Positions 40,955-50,428 of a DNA stretch of 64,000 nt are shown in pieces (the first letter of the stretch is position 1; every line of letters starts with the position of its first letter). A program made the translations under genes and the position numbers. Location: positions 1-64,000 of the forward strand of contig CAZJBM010000010.1 in the NCBI GenBank assembly GCA_964544595.1. The letters run 5' to 3'. Below the pieces are notes generated by a model. It saw only the letters and a program-made list of their open reading frames with translations, was not told where the DNA came from and ran no database searches. The DNA comes from JAGBWK01 sp964544595 (lineage in GTDB: Bacteria; Bacteroidota; Bacteroidia; Bacteroidales; Muribaculaceae).

Positions 40955-41851
40955 TTATTCAATATATCCGAATGCTTTAAGCTTATTCTCGCGGTTACGC
41001 CAGTTAGGCTCGACCTTGACAAACATTTCGAGATAGACGCTCTTATCGAAGAATTTCTCGATATCCTTGCGCGCTTCCATGCCTACTTTCTTCAGCTTAG
41101 AGCCGCCTTTGCCGATAAGGATACCTTTCTGAGTGTCGCGCTCCACGTAGATGACGGCCATGATATGAATCGAATGTTCTTTTTCCTCAAATTTCTCCAC
41201 GATGACTTCGGCCGAATATGGCACTTCCTTATCGTAGTTCAAGAGGATTTTTTCGCGGATGATCTCGGTGACAAAGAATCGGGCGGGCTTATCAGTAAGC
41301 GCGTCTTTGCCGAAATAGGGGGGCGAGGGGGGAAGCAACTCGACGATACGGTGCATCAGATTGTCGACATTGAAATGCTCTCGCGCCGAGGTCGGGAAAA
41401 TTTCAGCCTTAGGTAGAAGTTCGCGCCAACGCTGCACAAGGTCGTCGAGCTCCTGCTGGCTCTTGACGAGGTCAATCTTATTTATTACCAGGAGCACAGG
41501 CACAGTTTCCTTAGCCACACGGGCAAGGAACTCGGCATTTTTGGTCGGGTCTTCAACCACGTCGGTCACGTATAGGAGAATATCGGCGTCGGTAAGCGCG
41601 CCCTCGGAGAAGTTGAGCATGCTTTCCTGCAACTTATACTTAGGGGAGAGCACGCCGGGAGTATCGGAGAACACGATCTGATATTCAGGGGTGTTGACGA
41701 TGCCAGTGATGCGATGGCGGGTGGTCTGGGCTTTAGAGGTGATTATACTTACGCGCTCTCCGACGAGGTCGTTCATTAGAGTCGATTTGCCCACGTTAGG
41801 GTTGCCTACGATATTCACGAAACCGGCTTTATGCTGTAATTTTTCTTCCAT
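40955..41851 (-). CDS. era: GTPase Era
   Basis: 298 residues: G-domain with GNPNVGKSTLMNDL (P-loop), the switch region QTTRHRITG, DTPGV and NKIDLV, then the C-terminal KH domain with GKGGSKLKKVGMEARKDIEKFF. It binds the 3' end of 16S rRNA during 30S maturation. It lies between fabH and der on the minus strand. A hairpin with a U-run separates it from fabH. Confidence 0.97.
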   Translation of the reverse strand: MEEKLQHKAGFVNIVGNPNVGKSTLMNDLVGERVSIITSKAQTTRHRITGIVNTPEYQIVFSDTPGVLSPKYKLQESMLNFSEGALTDADILLYVTDVVEDPTKNAEFLARVAKETVPVLLVINKIDLVKSQQELDDLVQRWRELLPKAEIFPTSAREHFNVDNLMHRIVELLPPSPPYFGKDALTDKPARFFVTEIIREKILLNYDKEVPYSAEVIVEKFEEKEHSIHIMAVIYVERDTQKGILIGKGGSKLKKVGMEARKDIEKFFDKSVYLEMFVKVEPNWRNRENKLKAFGYIE

Positions 41852-41914
41852 GATTGTTGATGTTTTTTACGTTACTTAAATATAAACATAAAACCTGAGG
41901 GAAAAGTTGAGTAT

Positions 41915-41946
41915 AAAAAACCCCAACCGTAAAAAATCGGTCGGGG
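41915..41946 (-). terminator. Terminator or attenuator between fabH and era
   Basis: CCCCAACCG (41921-41929) and CGGTCGGGG (41938-41946) pair with one G-U or mismatch. On the minus strand six U follow. It may end or dampen transcription after fabH. Confidence 0.65.
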
Positions 41947-41994
41947 TCGGTATGTTGTAATGTGTCGAATCTGGAGTGTTATCACCAGGGCTTA

Positions 41995-42978
41995 TCACAT
42001 AGCCCAAATAAGGTAGAGCGCGCCCCAGGTGAAGCCTGCTCCGAAAGCTGTAAGGATAAGCTTATCGCCCTTTTTGAGCGTGTTCTTGTACTCGTCGAGG
42101 CAGATTGGAATTGAAGCGGCCGATGTGTTGCCCACGTGCTGGATATTAACAAGCACCTTCTCTTCGGGGAATCCGGCGCGCGACGAAACGGCCTCGATGA
42201 TGCGGAGGTTGGCCTGGTGAGGCACGAGGTAATCCACATCTTCAACCGAAAGATTGTTGCGCTTCATTATGTCGAGCGAAGATGTGAGCATATCGGTTAC
42301 GGCGTTCTTGTAGACCTGGCGACCCTCCTGATAGAGGAAGTTCTCACCGGCCTGAACCGTCTCGACAGTGGTAGGCTTAACAGAGCCGCCTGCCTTCATC
42401 ACAAGATGATCGACACCTGAGCCGTCGACATGGAACACGGCATCGCGAACGCCCACTTCCTCCTCTGTAGGAGTGACGAGCACAGCAGCCGCGCCGTCGC
42501 CGAAGAGAGCGCAGGTTGAACGGTCGTTGTAGTTGATCATCGACGACATTTTCTCGGCAGCGACTACGATAACGTTTTTACGAAGACCCGACTTAACGTA
42601 AGCCGCGGCATCCTGGAGCGCAACGATAAAGCCGGCGCAGGCAGCCTGAATGTCGTATCCGTAAGCGTTTTTGAGCCCTACTTTCTCGCATATCACAGAG
42701 GCGGTGGAGGGGAAGCGGTAGTCGGGATTAGAGGTAGCGCAGATCACGAGCTCGACGTCGTCGGGGTTTAGCCCGGTTTCTGCTATCAGCTTCTCGATAG
42801 CCTTAGCTCCCATGTAAGAGGAGCCGGCGCCTTCTACGTGAAGGATACGGCGCTCCTTAATGCCTACGCGGGTGGTAATCCACTCATCGTTGGTGTCCAC
42901 CATTTTCGACAACATCTCGTTGTCAAGAATATCATCGGGCAGATACGAAGCGATGCCCGAAATTGCAGCGTTAATCAT
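41995..42978 (-). CDS. fabH: Beta-ketoacyl-ACP synthase III
   Basis: 327 residues from the ATG at 42978 (MINAAISGIASYLPDD); the open frame extends 12 codons further, but the ATG chosen aligns with the family. It condenses acetyl- or other short acyl-CoA with malonyl-ACP to start fatty acid synthesis. Catalytic triad: Cys in QAACAGF (near 115), His in VPHQANLRII (near 253) and Asn in GNTSAAS (near 282). It follows rpmF, the common order, but no plsX lies between them. Confidence 0.96.
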   Translation of the reverse strand: MINAAISGIASYLPDDILDNEMLSKMVDTNDEWITTRVGIKERRILHVEGAGSSYMGAKAIEKLIAETGLNPDDVELVICATSNPDYRFPSTASVICEKVGLKNAYGYDIQAACAGFIVALQDAAAYVKSGLRKNVIVVAAEKMSSMINYNDRSTCALFGDGAAAVLVTPTEEEVGVRDAVFHVDGSGVDHLVMKAGGSVKPTTVETVQAGENFLYQEGRQVYKNAVTDMLTSSLDIMKRNNLSVEDVDYLVPHQANLRIIEAVSSRAGFPEEKVLVNIQHVGNTSAASIPICLDEYKNTLKKGDKLILTAFGAGFTWGALYLIWAM

Positions 42979-43096
42979 TTCGGTTGATTGGGTGGTAGAT
43001 AGACGAAAACACATCCCCTCTTAGGCAAGGAGAAAGAGGAGATTGTGACGTTTTCGATTTAATTAATTTGTTGCAGGCCCGAGGCTTGCGTGTGAA

Positions 43097-43282
43097 TTAA
43101 ACAGCAGCGGTTTTTTCGATAACGATATGTCCGCGGTAATATCCACATTCGTTGCAAACGCAGTGATATACGTGCCATGCGCCGCAGTTTGGGCAAACGG
43201 CGAGTGTAGGCATAGCAGCCTTGTCATGAGTACGACGCTTTGCGGTGCGGGTCTTAGATTGTCTTCTTTTAGGATGTGCCAT
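43097..43282 (-). CDS. rpmF: 50S ribosomal protein L32
   Basis: 61 residues. MAHPKRRQSKTRTAKRRTHD is the usual N-terminus, followed by CPNCGAWHVYHCVCNECGYYRG with the four zinc-binding Cys intact. It lies 60 bases after the DUF177 gene, in the conserved order. Confidence 0.97.
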   Translation of the reverse strand: MAHPKRRQSKTRTAKRRTHDKAAMPTLAVCPNCGAWHVYHCVCNECGYYRGHIVIEKTAAV

Positions 43283-43341
43283 TGTTATATTACGATTTTA
43301 TGTTATTTTTTAATATTGTGGAATCGCTATGCGAAGCGAGT

Positions 43342-43920
43342 TTAATTATCGGGGTTGAAGTCTTTGAGTTTGTCCCATCTGTTGTCGACGGGAGCGGGAG
43401 CCGACATATCCATGTCGTCCATCTCGTCGATTAGCTCGTTTTCGAGCTCGGCATCCTCGGGGTTGGCAGATGTGGCGCGATGCTTCTTGAGTATGGCGCT
43501 CATCGAGCGGTTACATTTACCCATCGGGTGAACGTGTTTGATCGGAATAGCGAGCACGATAGTGTCGTGGATCATATAGGCGACGTTGAGATAGTTGTCG
43601 CTTTCGGGAATGACCATGTACTCGTCATTGTCCTCATAATCATCGCCATATTTGACAACCGTGTGATAGGTATTGTCAATCGGGATCTGGAGATCGTCAA
43701 GACAGCGGTCGCACGCAACCGTCACTTCGCCCGTAACGTGGAAGTTAAGGTCGTAGAAGTCATTGCGATGCTCGACGGTAAGAGCCACATCGATGTCGGC
43801 GTTGCGCACATCGTTGTTCTCCATATTGACGAAGAACTGCTTACCAATCTTGTAGTCAAATTTTTGGCTACCGACAGGCATGCTTTTAAGAGGCAATTTA
43901 TATTCCGTGAATTTTCCCAT
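43342..43920 (-). CDS. DUF177 (YceD-like) rRNA accumulation protein
   Basis: 192 residues from the ATG at 43920 (MGKFTEYKLPLKSM). The frame is open to 43977, but that stretch contains the promoter. The centre has VTVACDRCLDDLQIPI, the CxxC of the family, and NLNVAYMIHDTIVLAIPIKHVHPMGKC. YceD partners of rpmF are needed for 23S rRNA accumulation in plants and bacteria. It is the first gene of the minus-strand operon DUF177-rpmF-fabH-era-der. Confidence 0.88.
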   Translation of the reverse strand: MGKFTEYKLPLKSMPVGSQKFDYKIGKQFFVNMENNDVRNADIDVALTVEHRNDFYDLNFHVTGEVTVACDRCLDDLQIPIDNTYHTVVKYGDDYEDNDEYMVIPESDNYLNVAYMIHDTIVLAIPIKHVHPMGKCNRSMSAILKKHRATSANPEDAELENELIDEMDDMDMSAPAPVDNRWDKLKDFNPDN

Positions 43921-43946
43921 TGGATGCGTCAGCTGAAAAAACTTTG

Positions 43947-43978
43947 CAAAATTAGCTAATATCTTCAAATTAATCAAA
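43947..43978 (-). promoter_or_regulatory. Promoter of the DUF177-rpmF operon
   Basis: TTTG (43975-43978), 20 bases, TAATTTTG (43947-43954) on the minus strand; full consensus and short leader. It fixes the DUF177 start at 43920. Confidence 0.78.
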
Positions 43979-44055
43979 TTTCGGGCAAACTTTTTTCCCG
44001 AATGCTGTCTATATAGCCATTTTGGGGCTAAAAAGCGGCTTCGCGGCTATTGGTT

Positions 44056-44607
44056 TCAGCAGGGTGTCCAGAATATCTCCCCAATGCCGGCTATCGCGTT
44101 GAAATGGCGCGACAGCACGAAAAGATAGTCGCTGAGACGATTGATATATCGTAGCACCGAGGGGTCGACCGTATCAGTAGCGGCGAAGTCGAGGATACGG
44201 CGCTCGGCGCGGCGGGCCACAGCGCGGGCGACATTGGCCGCGGCGCACGAGGGAGCGCCTTGCGGCAGGATGAATTTGTCGTGGCGAGGCAGTGAAGCGT
44301 CGAGCCTGTCTATTTCGATTTCCATATCAGCGATAGGGGCATCGAGAGAGGGGAGCAACCGCGCCGACATTTCAGCGTTGCCCGCAGCGAGATACGAGCC
44401 TATGTCGAAAAGCCGATTTTGAATCGAAGTGAGCATCTCGCGGTCGGAGTCCTCGATGGGGGTCGAGGCTATGACAGCGCCGATAAGTGAATTCAGCTCA
44501 TCGACAGTGCCGTAAGCTTCAATGCGCGATGAATTTTTATTCAACCGGGTGCCGTCGACAAGCGCTGTGGTGCCGTTGTCGCCCGTGCGCGTGTATATAC
44601 GTGCCAT
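44056..44607 (-). CDS. Cob(I)alamin adenosyltransferase, PduO type
   Basis: 183 residues transferring the adenosyl group of ATP to cob(I)alamin to make adenosylcobalamin. The ATP-binding N-terminus YTRTGDNGTTALVDG, the middle motif ARAVARRAERRILD and the C-terminal RYINRLSDYLFVLSR are all present, as in PduO-type enzymes. It is the last gene of the coaX-OMP-lptC-CNNM unit, 12 bases after the CNNM gene. No riboswitch is seen. Confidence 0.93.
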   Translation of the reverse strand: MARIYTRTGDNGTTALVDGTRLNKNSSRIEAYGTVDELNSLIGAVIASTPIEDSDREMLTSIQNRLFDIGSYLAAGNAEMSARLLPSLDAPIADMEIEIDRLDASLPRHDKFILPQGAPSCAAANVARAVARRAERRILDFAATDTVDPSVLRYINRLSDYLFVLSRHFNAIAGIGEIFWTPC

Positions 44608-44619
44608 AGTTACAATCGT

Positions 44620-45915
44620 TTAATCGTCGGCTTCGCCTGCAGGGAGCTGACTGACGGTGATGAGTTCGAGTCGCGTGGCCGACTTCTTGATTATTTCAAA
44701 GCGTAGATTTCCGAGCTTGATCACGTCGCCCTCTTCCGGTATAGATCCGGTGGCGAAAAGGATATATCCGGCGAGCGTCTGATACTCGTCGTCTTCCGGA
44801 ATATCGAGGTCGTAGGTCTCGTTGATAGCCTCAATTTCGGCTCGGCCTGAGAATTCAAAAGAGCCGTCGGGCAAGCGGCGCGCCACGAGGCGGGAGTGGT
44901 CATGCTCGTCCTGGATATCACCAAGTATCTCCTCAACGAGATCCTCGAGAGTCACCATACCTGCCGTGCCGCCGAATTCGTCAACAACGATGGCAATCGA
45001 GCGCTTTTCGCTAAGCAATCGGCGCATCATTTTATTGGCGAGCACCGTTTCGGGTGCGAAAATCACCTCTTTGATATGGTCGTGCCAGTCGGTGTCGGTC
45101 TGAAACAGCTCAGAAACGTGGATATAACCCAGGATATTATCGATATCATCTTTGTAGACAAGGATTTTAGAGCGGCCCGAAGTGGTGAACAGCTTCACAA
45201 GGTCATCGCGGGTGGTCGTGTCCACATCGACGGCGAATATCTCATTTCGGGGAGTCATGCAGTCGCGGAGATGGGTGGTGGAGAAATCGAGCGCATTGTG
45301 AAAAATCTTCACCTCGTTCTCTACCTCCTGTTTCTGCTCCTCAACGTCGTCGATTGATCGCTCAATGTATTCGTTGAGATCGCCTACCGAGAGCAAGCCG
45401 TGAGCCGTGTTGTCGGCCTTCACCCCGCATATCTTCATGAGCATCTTGGAGAGCCATGTCGAGAACCACGAAATCGGATACAGGATAAAGTAAATCAACG
45501 CCATCGGGAGCGAGAACACTTTAAGCGAGCGGTTAGGGTTGATGCGGAAAATTGTTTTCGGGAGGAACTCTCCGGTAAGGAGTATTATCAGAGTCGAGAT
45601 TATCGTCTGGCTTACAAGCACAAGACTCTCGTTGTTGTCAAACCACGCTTTGAGCGACGGATCGAGAAGTTGGGCGAACCCCATACCGTAAATCACGAGC
45701 ATGATGTTGTTGCCCACAAGTATAGTGGAGATGAAAAATTCAGAGTGGCGGTAGAAGAGGCTAAGCGCTCTCGACACCAGTCCCCCGCGGTTGACGTCAA
45801 GCTCGGTGCGCACCCTGTCGGAGGTGACGAAAGCGATCTCGATGCCGGAGAAAAGTGCCGAAAACATCAGCGACACTATTGTTATTATAAGCCAGATTGC
45901 CTGAGTTTCGTTCAT
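44620..45915 (-). CDS. CNNM/CorC-type (hemolysin family) membrane protein
   Basis: 431 residues: N-terminal DUF21/CNNM membrane domain with about four helices (residues 1-180), then paired CBS domains (about 205-330: MTPRNEIFAVDVDTTTRDDL, KILVYKDDIDNILGYIH, VDEFGGTAGMVTLEDLVEEILG) and a C-terminal CorC/HlyC domain (about 345-425). The family mediates Mg2+ or other cation efflux; Bacteroidetes members include GldE-like proteins. It sits after lptC (39-base gap). Confidence 0.9.
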   Translation of the reverse strand: MNETQAIWLIITIVSLMFSALFSGIEIAFVTSDRVRTELDVNRGGLVSRALSLFYRHSEFFISTILVGNNIMLVIYGMGFAQLLDPSLKAWFDNNESLVLVSQTIISTLIILLTGEFLPKTIFRINPNRSLKVFSLPMALIYFILYPISWFSTWLSKMLMKICGVKADNTAHGLLSVGDLNEYIERSIDDVEEQKQEVENEVKIFHNALDFSTTHLRDCMTPRNEIFAVDVDTTTRDDLVKLFTTSGRSKILVYKDDIDNILGYIHVSELFQTDTDWHDHIKEVIFAPETVLANKMMRRLLSEKRSIAIVVDEFGGTAGMVTLEDLVEEILGDIQDEHDHSRLVARRLPDGSFEFSGRAEIEAINETYDLDIPEDDEYQTLAGYILFATGSIPEEGDVIKLGNLRFEIIKKSATRLELITVSQLPAGEADD

Positions 45916-45954
45916 GATAAGCAGTTGGATATTCGTTGGGTTGTTGAGCGGGCG

Positions 45955-46710
45955 TCAATATTCTACCGGCTCCGTGCCGGGTCGGGGAGGCGACGGGCGG
46001 CGCCCGGGGGTTGAGGATGGATGATGACGGTCGTCGGTAATGTCGTCGGGGTCGTAAGGATCGGGAGGCATTGGGGCAGGGCCGCCTTGCGCGCCCGGTT
46101 GGCCACTCGATTCAGCCGAGGGTCGGAACTGACTCATAGGGATAATCATTGTCGGACGGCGCACGGTGTACTCCCGCAGTTGCTCGTCGGTCTCGAATCC
46201 GAAACCTTCGATCACCCTATCGGGTTTCTCGATGTGCATGAAGGAGTCGGAGCGAAGTTTATGGGTCTCGGTGTTCCAAAACATGTGCTGGGTCATAAAT
46301 CGGTCGCCCGCGCGGTTAATCATGCGCACATTTCCGATAAATTCCCAAAGTCGTTCGGCTTCGAGATATACGGCCGAGTCGCATACCGCCGTGGTGGTGA
46401 TGGCGAACGTGTCGTTATACATCTCCATATACAAGCCGTCGTTGAATTTCCAATTAGGCTCCTTCGCCTCGCTGTACATATACCATACCGGGGCGATGAT
46501 TTTGTATCTCACGTAGCCCGAATCGGATATGAGCGTCTCGACCGAGTCGGTAAACATGGTCGGCGTTGTCTCTGGGTCGAAATCGAGGTCGGGCAGGCGT
46601 TTTTTCTGCTTGCCGGTGCCGGTCGCCAACACAAGGCCGACGATCGCCACAACCGCCGCGATCGCCCACCAACGCGTCTTTACGCTTCCTATCGCTTTAA
46701 GCAAGCCCAA
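45955..46710 (-). CDS. lptC: LPS export protein LptC
   Basis: 251 residues: one N-terminal membrane helix (WWAIAAVVAIVGLVLA), then the periplasmic LptC beta-jellyroll (FTDSVETLISDSGYVRYKIIAPVWYMYSEAKEPNWKFNDGLYMEMYND and LRSDSFMHIEKPDRVIEGFGFETDEQL). It links LptB2FG to LptA in lipopolysaccharide transport. The C-terminal 50 residues are a proline-rich tail (PMPPDPYDPDD, RRPSPPRPGTEP), longer than usual for the family. Confidence 0.88.
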   Translation of the reverse strand: MGLLKAIGSVKTRWWAIAAVVAIVGLVLATGTGKQKKRLPDLDFDPETTPTMFTDSVETLISDSGYVRYKIIAPVWYMYSEAKEPNWKFNDGLYMEMYNDTFAITTTAVCDSAVYLEAERLWEFIGNVRMINRAGDRFMTQHMFWNTETHKLRSDSFMHIEKPDRVIEGFGFETDEQLREYTVRRPTMIIPMSQFRPSAESSGQPGAQGGPAPMPPDPYDPDDITDDRHHPSSTPGRRPSPPRPGTEPVEY

Positions 46711-46753
46711 TTTCTGTGTTCTTTAGGATTTAACAGGGTTGAAAAAACGAGGT

Positions 46754-48007
46754 TTACTGAATCTTGTTCTGCCAGAACCACAGCTCGTTGAAGTTGACAC
46801 CGACAGTGAATTGGAAGTAATTCTCGGTAACGAGCTTGACGGGTGACGACGTGCGGCGACGGTATTCAAATCCTATGTTGACCACCGTTTTAGTCCAGCG
46901 GTTGACCGGAGCCGGGAGCCCCAGGCCGAGCGTCAGGCCTAAATCCTTCACGTTGTTGTCGCCGACCATCACGTAGTCGCGGTTATAGTAAGCGCCGAGG
47001 CGGTAGCTTACGCGGCGCATATAGCTGCCGCGTGAGTCTGGTATATACTGCAAGCCCAGAGCCGCTTTCCAGCGGTCGGCGAACGTCGAGCGATCGAAGC
47101 CCTCGAATGTGGGGATTTTGCAGTTTTTCCAGGGCTGATAGGTGAAGTCGGCCTCAGCGGTGATCGAGTTATTCCATGTGTAGCTGAGACCGCCTCCGTA
47201 GGTAGCGGGGCGCGAAGCCGTTTTCCCGAGCTTGGCGAAGCCGATAGTGTCGGGCTTGGATGAGTTTTGATTCACGTCGTACATTATAGCCATAGCGTCG
47301 CCGCGAAAATCCTTGCCGGGCGAGTAGACGGCGCCGATCGTGACTCTATGCTTACGTCCGATATTGAAGCCATACTGTATACCGAAATTCAGATCATAGT
47401 CGCGCACGGTGATTGACTGCTCAAACAGCGACTCAGAGCCGTTGGTCGAGGTCAGGTAGTTATCATTGAGCAGAGTGCCGAAAAGATATGATATATTTGC
47501 GCCGACCGAAAAGCCTTTGAACGGGCGCCCGGCCAGGCCGAAATAAGCCTGATTGATTGTGCCGCTGCCCTGATATGCGCTCTCGCCGTTGACCACTTCG
47601 CTTCCGAATGAATAACCGACCTGCGAATATGGCAGAATACCGATGCTTGCGCCCATATATTTGCCGATAGGCACCTGCATGGTGATATAATCGAGCCCAG
47701 CGTTGAAGTTATTGCCCTTCTCCTCTCCCTGCTTGGAATTAAGGATTTTGCCCGTAATGCCTATATCGAACAGGAAGGTCAGCGAGTCGATCGCGGCATA
47801 CGATGCGGGGTTCATGACGTTGATCTGGCGACCGTTGGCCATTGCATATCCCACGCCGCCCATGGCTCGCTGCGACGAGCTTGCGCGGTCGCCGAGCACT
47901 CCGTAGCCGAAGCGCGAATATGGGGTGTTGACGTTATTTTGCGCGGCCACCGGCAGAAAAACCGCTGCAGCCGTCAGAGTGGCCATGATTGATTTCAGAA
48001 TCTTCAT
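46754..48007 (-). CDS. FadL-like outer-membrane beta-barrel protein
   Basis: 417 residues with signal peptide MKILKSIMATLTAAAVFLPVAA. The mature N-terminus NNVNTPYSRFGYGVLGDRASSSQRAMGGVGYAMANGRQINVMNPASYAAIDSLTF resembles FadL/OmpP1-type proteins of Bacteroidetes. Alternating strands with many Tyr and Phe follow. It is three bases after coaX and upstream of lptC, an order seen widely in Bacteroidales, which suggests an envelope biogenesis link. The transport substrate is unknown. Confidence 0.78.
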   Translation of the reverse strand: MKILKSIMATLTAAAVFLPVAAQNNVNTPYSRFGYGVLGDRASSSQRAMGGVGYAMANGRQINVMNPASYAAIDSLTFLFDIGITGKILNSKQGEEKGNNFNAGLDYITMQVPIGKYMGASIGILPYSQVGYSFGSEVVNGESAYQGSGTINQAYFGLAGRPFKGFSVGANISYLFGTLLNDNYLTSTNGSESLFEQSITVRDYDLNFGIQYGFNIGRKHRVTIGAVYSPGKDFRGDAMAIMYDVNQNSSKPDTIGFAKLGKTASRPATYGGGLSYTWNNSITAEADFTYQPWKNCKIPTFEGFDRSTFADRWKAALGLQYIPDSRGSYMRRVSYRLGAYYNRDYVMVGDNNVKDLGLTLGLGLPAPVNRWTKTVVNIGFEYRRRTSSPVKLVTENYFQFTVGVNFNELWFWQNKIQ

Positions 48008-48010
48008 TAA

Positions 48011-48823
48011 TTAATGTATCTGATTATTTGTGTTATCTGCTGAAAAAACTGTATCTGTATTATGATGTGTATTCGCGGCGGCTTCGGTTTTCGACAGGTC
48101 GAGCGCGACTTTCAGCCCGTAGCTGACGAGGTCGGGTTCGACAATCGCCTGGAAGGGCAAGCTTTCGGCCAGCGTCGCCGCCCACCCCCCGGTGAGAAAT
48201 ACCGCGGGGTTGCCCAGAAGCGTGTGGTGGTAGATTATCTCCGCCACAATGCCGTTGAAGGCTCCGGCTCTCATTGCTGTAGCGGTAGAGTCGCCCCAAA
48301 GAGGGGTTTCGCCGCGCGATTCGATTTTGGGTAGCGCGGCCGTGAACTTATTGAGGGCCTGGAGCCTCATTCCGAGTCCGGGTGCGATATTCCCTCCGAC
48401 GAAACGGCCATCGTTGGTCACGCGGTCGTAGGTCGCGGCTGTGCCGATGTCGGCAATCAATATGTCGGAGCATCGCCCGGTCAAACCCTGGCGGCGCGCG
48501 AGCTCGAAAGCGCCAGCCGCCGCTGCGATGCGGTCGGCCCCAAGCGTCTCAGGGGTCGCGTATTCTATCTTGATTGGCAACCTCGACTCGCATGATAGCT
48601 TGGCGAGAGGTATATTCCGCTGACTGAGCACGCGGTTGACAGCGCGGATGTCGCCTACCACCGAGCCAACTATCGCCGCATCGATATCGTGGCGCCCCAC
48701 AAACGAATCCACCTCTCCTGCCGAGGGCGAGGCCATGACAATAGAGTCAACGATACGATCGCCGGCCCATACAGCCATTTTGGTGGAAGAATTTCCGCAG
48801 TCGATTGTCAGCGAATGTTTCAT
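48011..48823 (-). CDS. coaX: Type III pantothenate kinase
   Basis: 270 residues, phosphorylating pantothenate as the first step of coenzyme A synthesis. The ASKHA-fold motifs are visible: DCGNSSTKMAV (phosphate 1), TLGADRIAAAAGA with the catalytic Asp, IADIGTAATYD, and GGNIAPGLGMRLQALN. The C-terminal tail from about 250 is a non-conserved extension. It is first in a five-gene minus-strand unit. Confidence 0.93.
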   Translation of the reverse strand: MKHSLTIDCGNSSTKMAVWAGDRIVDSIVMASPSAGEVDSFVGRHDIDAAIVGSVVGDIRAVNRVLSQRNIPLAKLSCESRLPIKIEYATPETLGADRIAAAAGAFELARRQGLTGRCSDILIADIGTAATYDRVTNDGRFVGGNIAPGLGMRLQALNKFTAALPKIESRGETPLWGDSTATAMRAGAFNGIVAEIIYHHTLLGNPAVFLTGGWAATLAESLPFQAIVEPDLVSYGLKVALDLSKTEAAANTHHNTDTVFSADNTNNQIH

Positions 48824-48907
48824 CTGAGATAGTTAACTTACAGTCTTTCAACCCATTGATCGTCATTGCGCACTACAATGACAAGCTGAACATGGGTTAT
48901 CAACTTG

Positions 48908-48915
48908 CAAAGTTA
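48908..48915 (-). promoter_or_regulatory. -7 box for the coaX operon
   Basis: TAACTTTG on the minus strand, 85 bases before the coaX ATG; the -33 element is not clear. Confidence 0.5.
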
Positions 48916-49033
48916 ACAAATCTGCTCAAAATTAGCCCAATTTATCCCGAATTTTTACCGCTGACGCAATCTAATCTGTACAAAATCAACGCCGGATGCG
49001 ATTCTACGAACGACTGGCTGCCCAATCATTAGC

Positions 49034-50428
49034 TTAATAGGCGTTTTCTTCGCCGAGAAACGCATTGGTGAGGGTCTTGACGATGATTTTCATATCGAGC
49101 AGGAAACTCCAGTGCTCGATATACCACACGTCGCTGTCGACTCGCTTCTCCATTTTCCAGATTTCATCGGTAGCTCCGCGGTAGCCGAGTATCTGCGCCC
49201 AGCCTGTAATGCCCGGCTTCACGAGATGACGCACCATATACTGGTCGATCAGGCGACGGTATTCCTCGGTATGGGCAAGCATGTGGGGGCGGGGACCTAC
49301 TACCGACATATCCCCTTTGAGCACATTCCAGAACTGCGGCAACTCGTCGATCGACGAATGGCGCAGGAAATTTCCGAGTTTGGTTTTTCGGGCGTCATCT
49401 TTAGTTGTCTGCATGCTGTCGGCATCCTTATTGACGCGCATTGTGCGGAATTTATAGCAGTAAAACTCGTTGCCGAGATAGCCTGTGCGCTTCTGACGGA
49501 AAAACACCGGCCCTGGCGAATCCAACTTTATCGCGATTGCGACCGGCAGGAATATAATCGGGGAGCAAACAAGGGCTACCGAGGAGAATAGTATATCAAA
49601 ACCTCGCTTGAGCATTTTGTTAATAGGATTCGCGAGAGCGTTGCCATGAAGGGTCACGGCGGGAATCGCGCCGTTGAGGGTTATCATGTGGAATTTATGC
49701 TTCAACCGCGGGTTCATAAGCGGTATGTAGTAGAAATTGCATAGATTCGCGTCGGCGATATTGATAACCTTGTTAAGCGACTCGATGTCGTGGGAGGTCA
49801 AGGTGAAATATATGTCGTCGACCTTATGCAATTTGCAGAACGCGTCGAGCGAGTCGAGGGTGCCTATAAAGTTGCCCTCAAAGTCGGGGTTAGGGTGCTT
49901 GTCGAAGTAACCGAGAGTGCGGTTGCCAAGCCCTTTGTCGTGGTGCAAGCGCTTGGTGAGCTCTTTAGCCGCAGTGCCAGTTCCGATAATTACTATTTTA
50001 CGCGTGTTACGCCCCATTTTGCGCAACCGCTTCAGCATCTTCAGCTCTATGAGCCACGCCGCCGAGAGCATCGTCACCTCCAGGCCGAACAACGCGGCGA
50101 AAAATCCCAACCCTATCCCAGTCAACGAGAAGAAGGTGCATAGAGCGGCCATTAGCACCACCTGGACGAATGTGTACTTAACGACTCGCTTCTCCAGATC
50201 CTCAGCGCGTAGCATGCGCCGGGCGTGGGAGAAGTAATAGGTCGGGGCCACAGCGACGACCGAAAGCCAGAACACGATCCAGGCTGTGACCGTGTGGCCA
50301 ACTACGGCCGAGTAGTCAAATATAGTCCACAGCAACGCGAACACGCAGCCTACGATTATCAAATCGAATAGCGTCTGCACTCGCGGTATAAATTTCCCGT
50401 ATTTACCTAATGGCAGGTTGGATAGCAT
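49034..50428 (-). CDS. Undecaprenyl-phosphate sugar phosphotransferase (WcaJ/WbaP type)
   Basis: 464 residues. The N-terminal half has four membrane helices and a cytoplasmic Rossmann-like domain (KIVIIGTGTAAKELTKRL). The C-terminal half is the bacterial sugar-transferase catalytic domain: KRGFDILFSSVALVCSPIIFL, DSPGPVFFRQKRTGYLGNEFYCYKFRTMR, LRHSSIDELPQFWNVLKGDMSVVGPRP and KPGITGWAQILGYRG. It starts capsule or exopolysaccharide assembly by placing a hexose-1-phosphate on undecaprenyl phosphate. No other polysaccharide genes are next to it. Confidence 0.93.
   Translation of the reverse strand: MLSNLPLGKYGKFIPRVQTLFDLIIVGCVFALLWTIFDYSAVVGHTVTAWIVFWLSVVAVAPTYYFSHARRMLRAEDLEKRVVKYTFVQVVLMAALCTFFSLTGIGLGFFAALFGLEVTMLSAAWLIELKMLKRLRKMGRNTRKIVIIGTGTAAKELTKRLHHDKGLGNRTLGYFDKHPNPDFEGNFIGTLDSLDAFCKLHKVDDIYFTLTSHDIESLNKVINIADANLCNFYYIPLMNPRLKHKFHMITLNGAIPAVTLHGNALANPINKMLKRGFDILFSSVALVCSPIIFLPVAIAIKLDSPGPVFFRQKRTGYLGNEFYCYKFRTMRVNKDADSMQTTKDDARKTKLGNFLRHSSIDELPQFWNVLKGDMSVVGPRPHMLAHTEEYRRLIDQYMVRHLVKPGITGWAQILGYRGATDEIWKMEKRVDSDVWYIEHWSFLLDMKIIVKTLTNAFLGEENAY

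Noticed and set aside
43979..44055. A cobalamin riboswitch near the adenosyltransferase gene
   Set aside because: The gene is internal to an operon read from the other side, and no B12-box-like sequence is seen in the short gaps.
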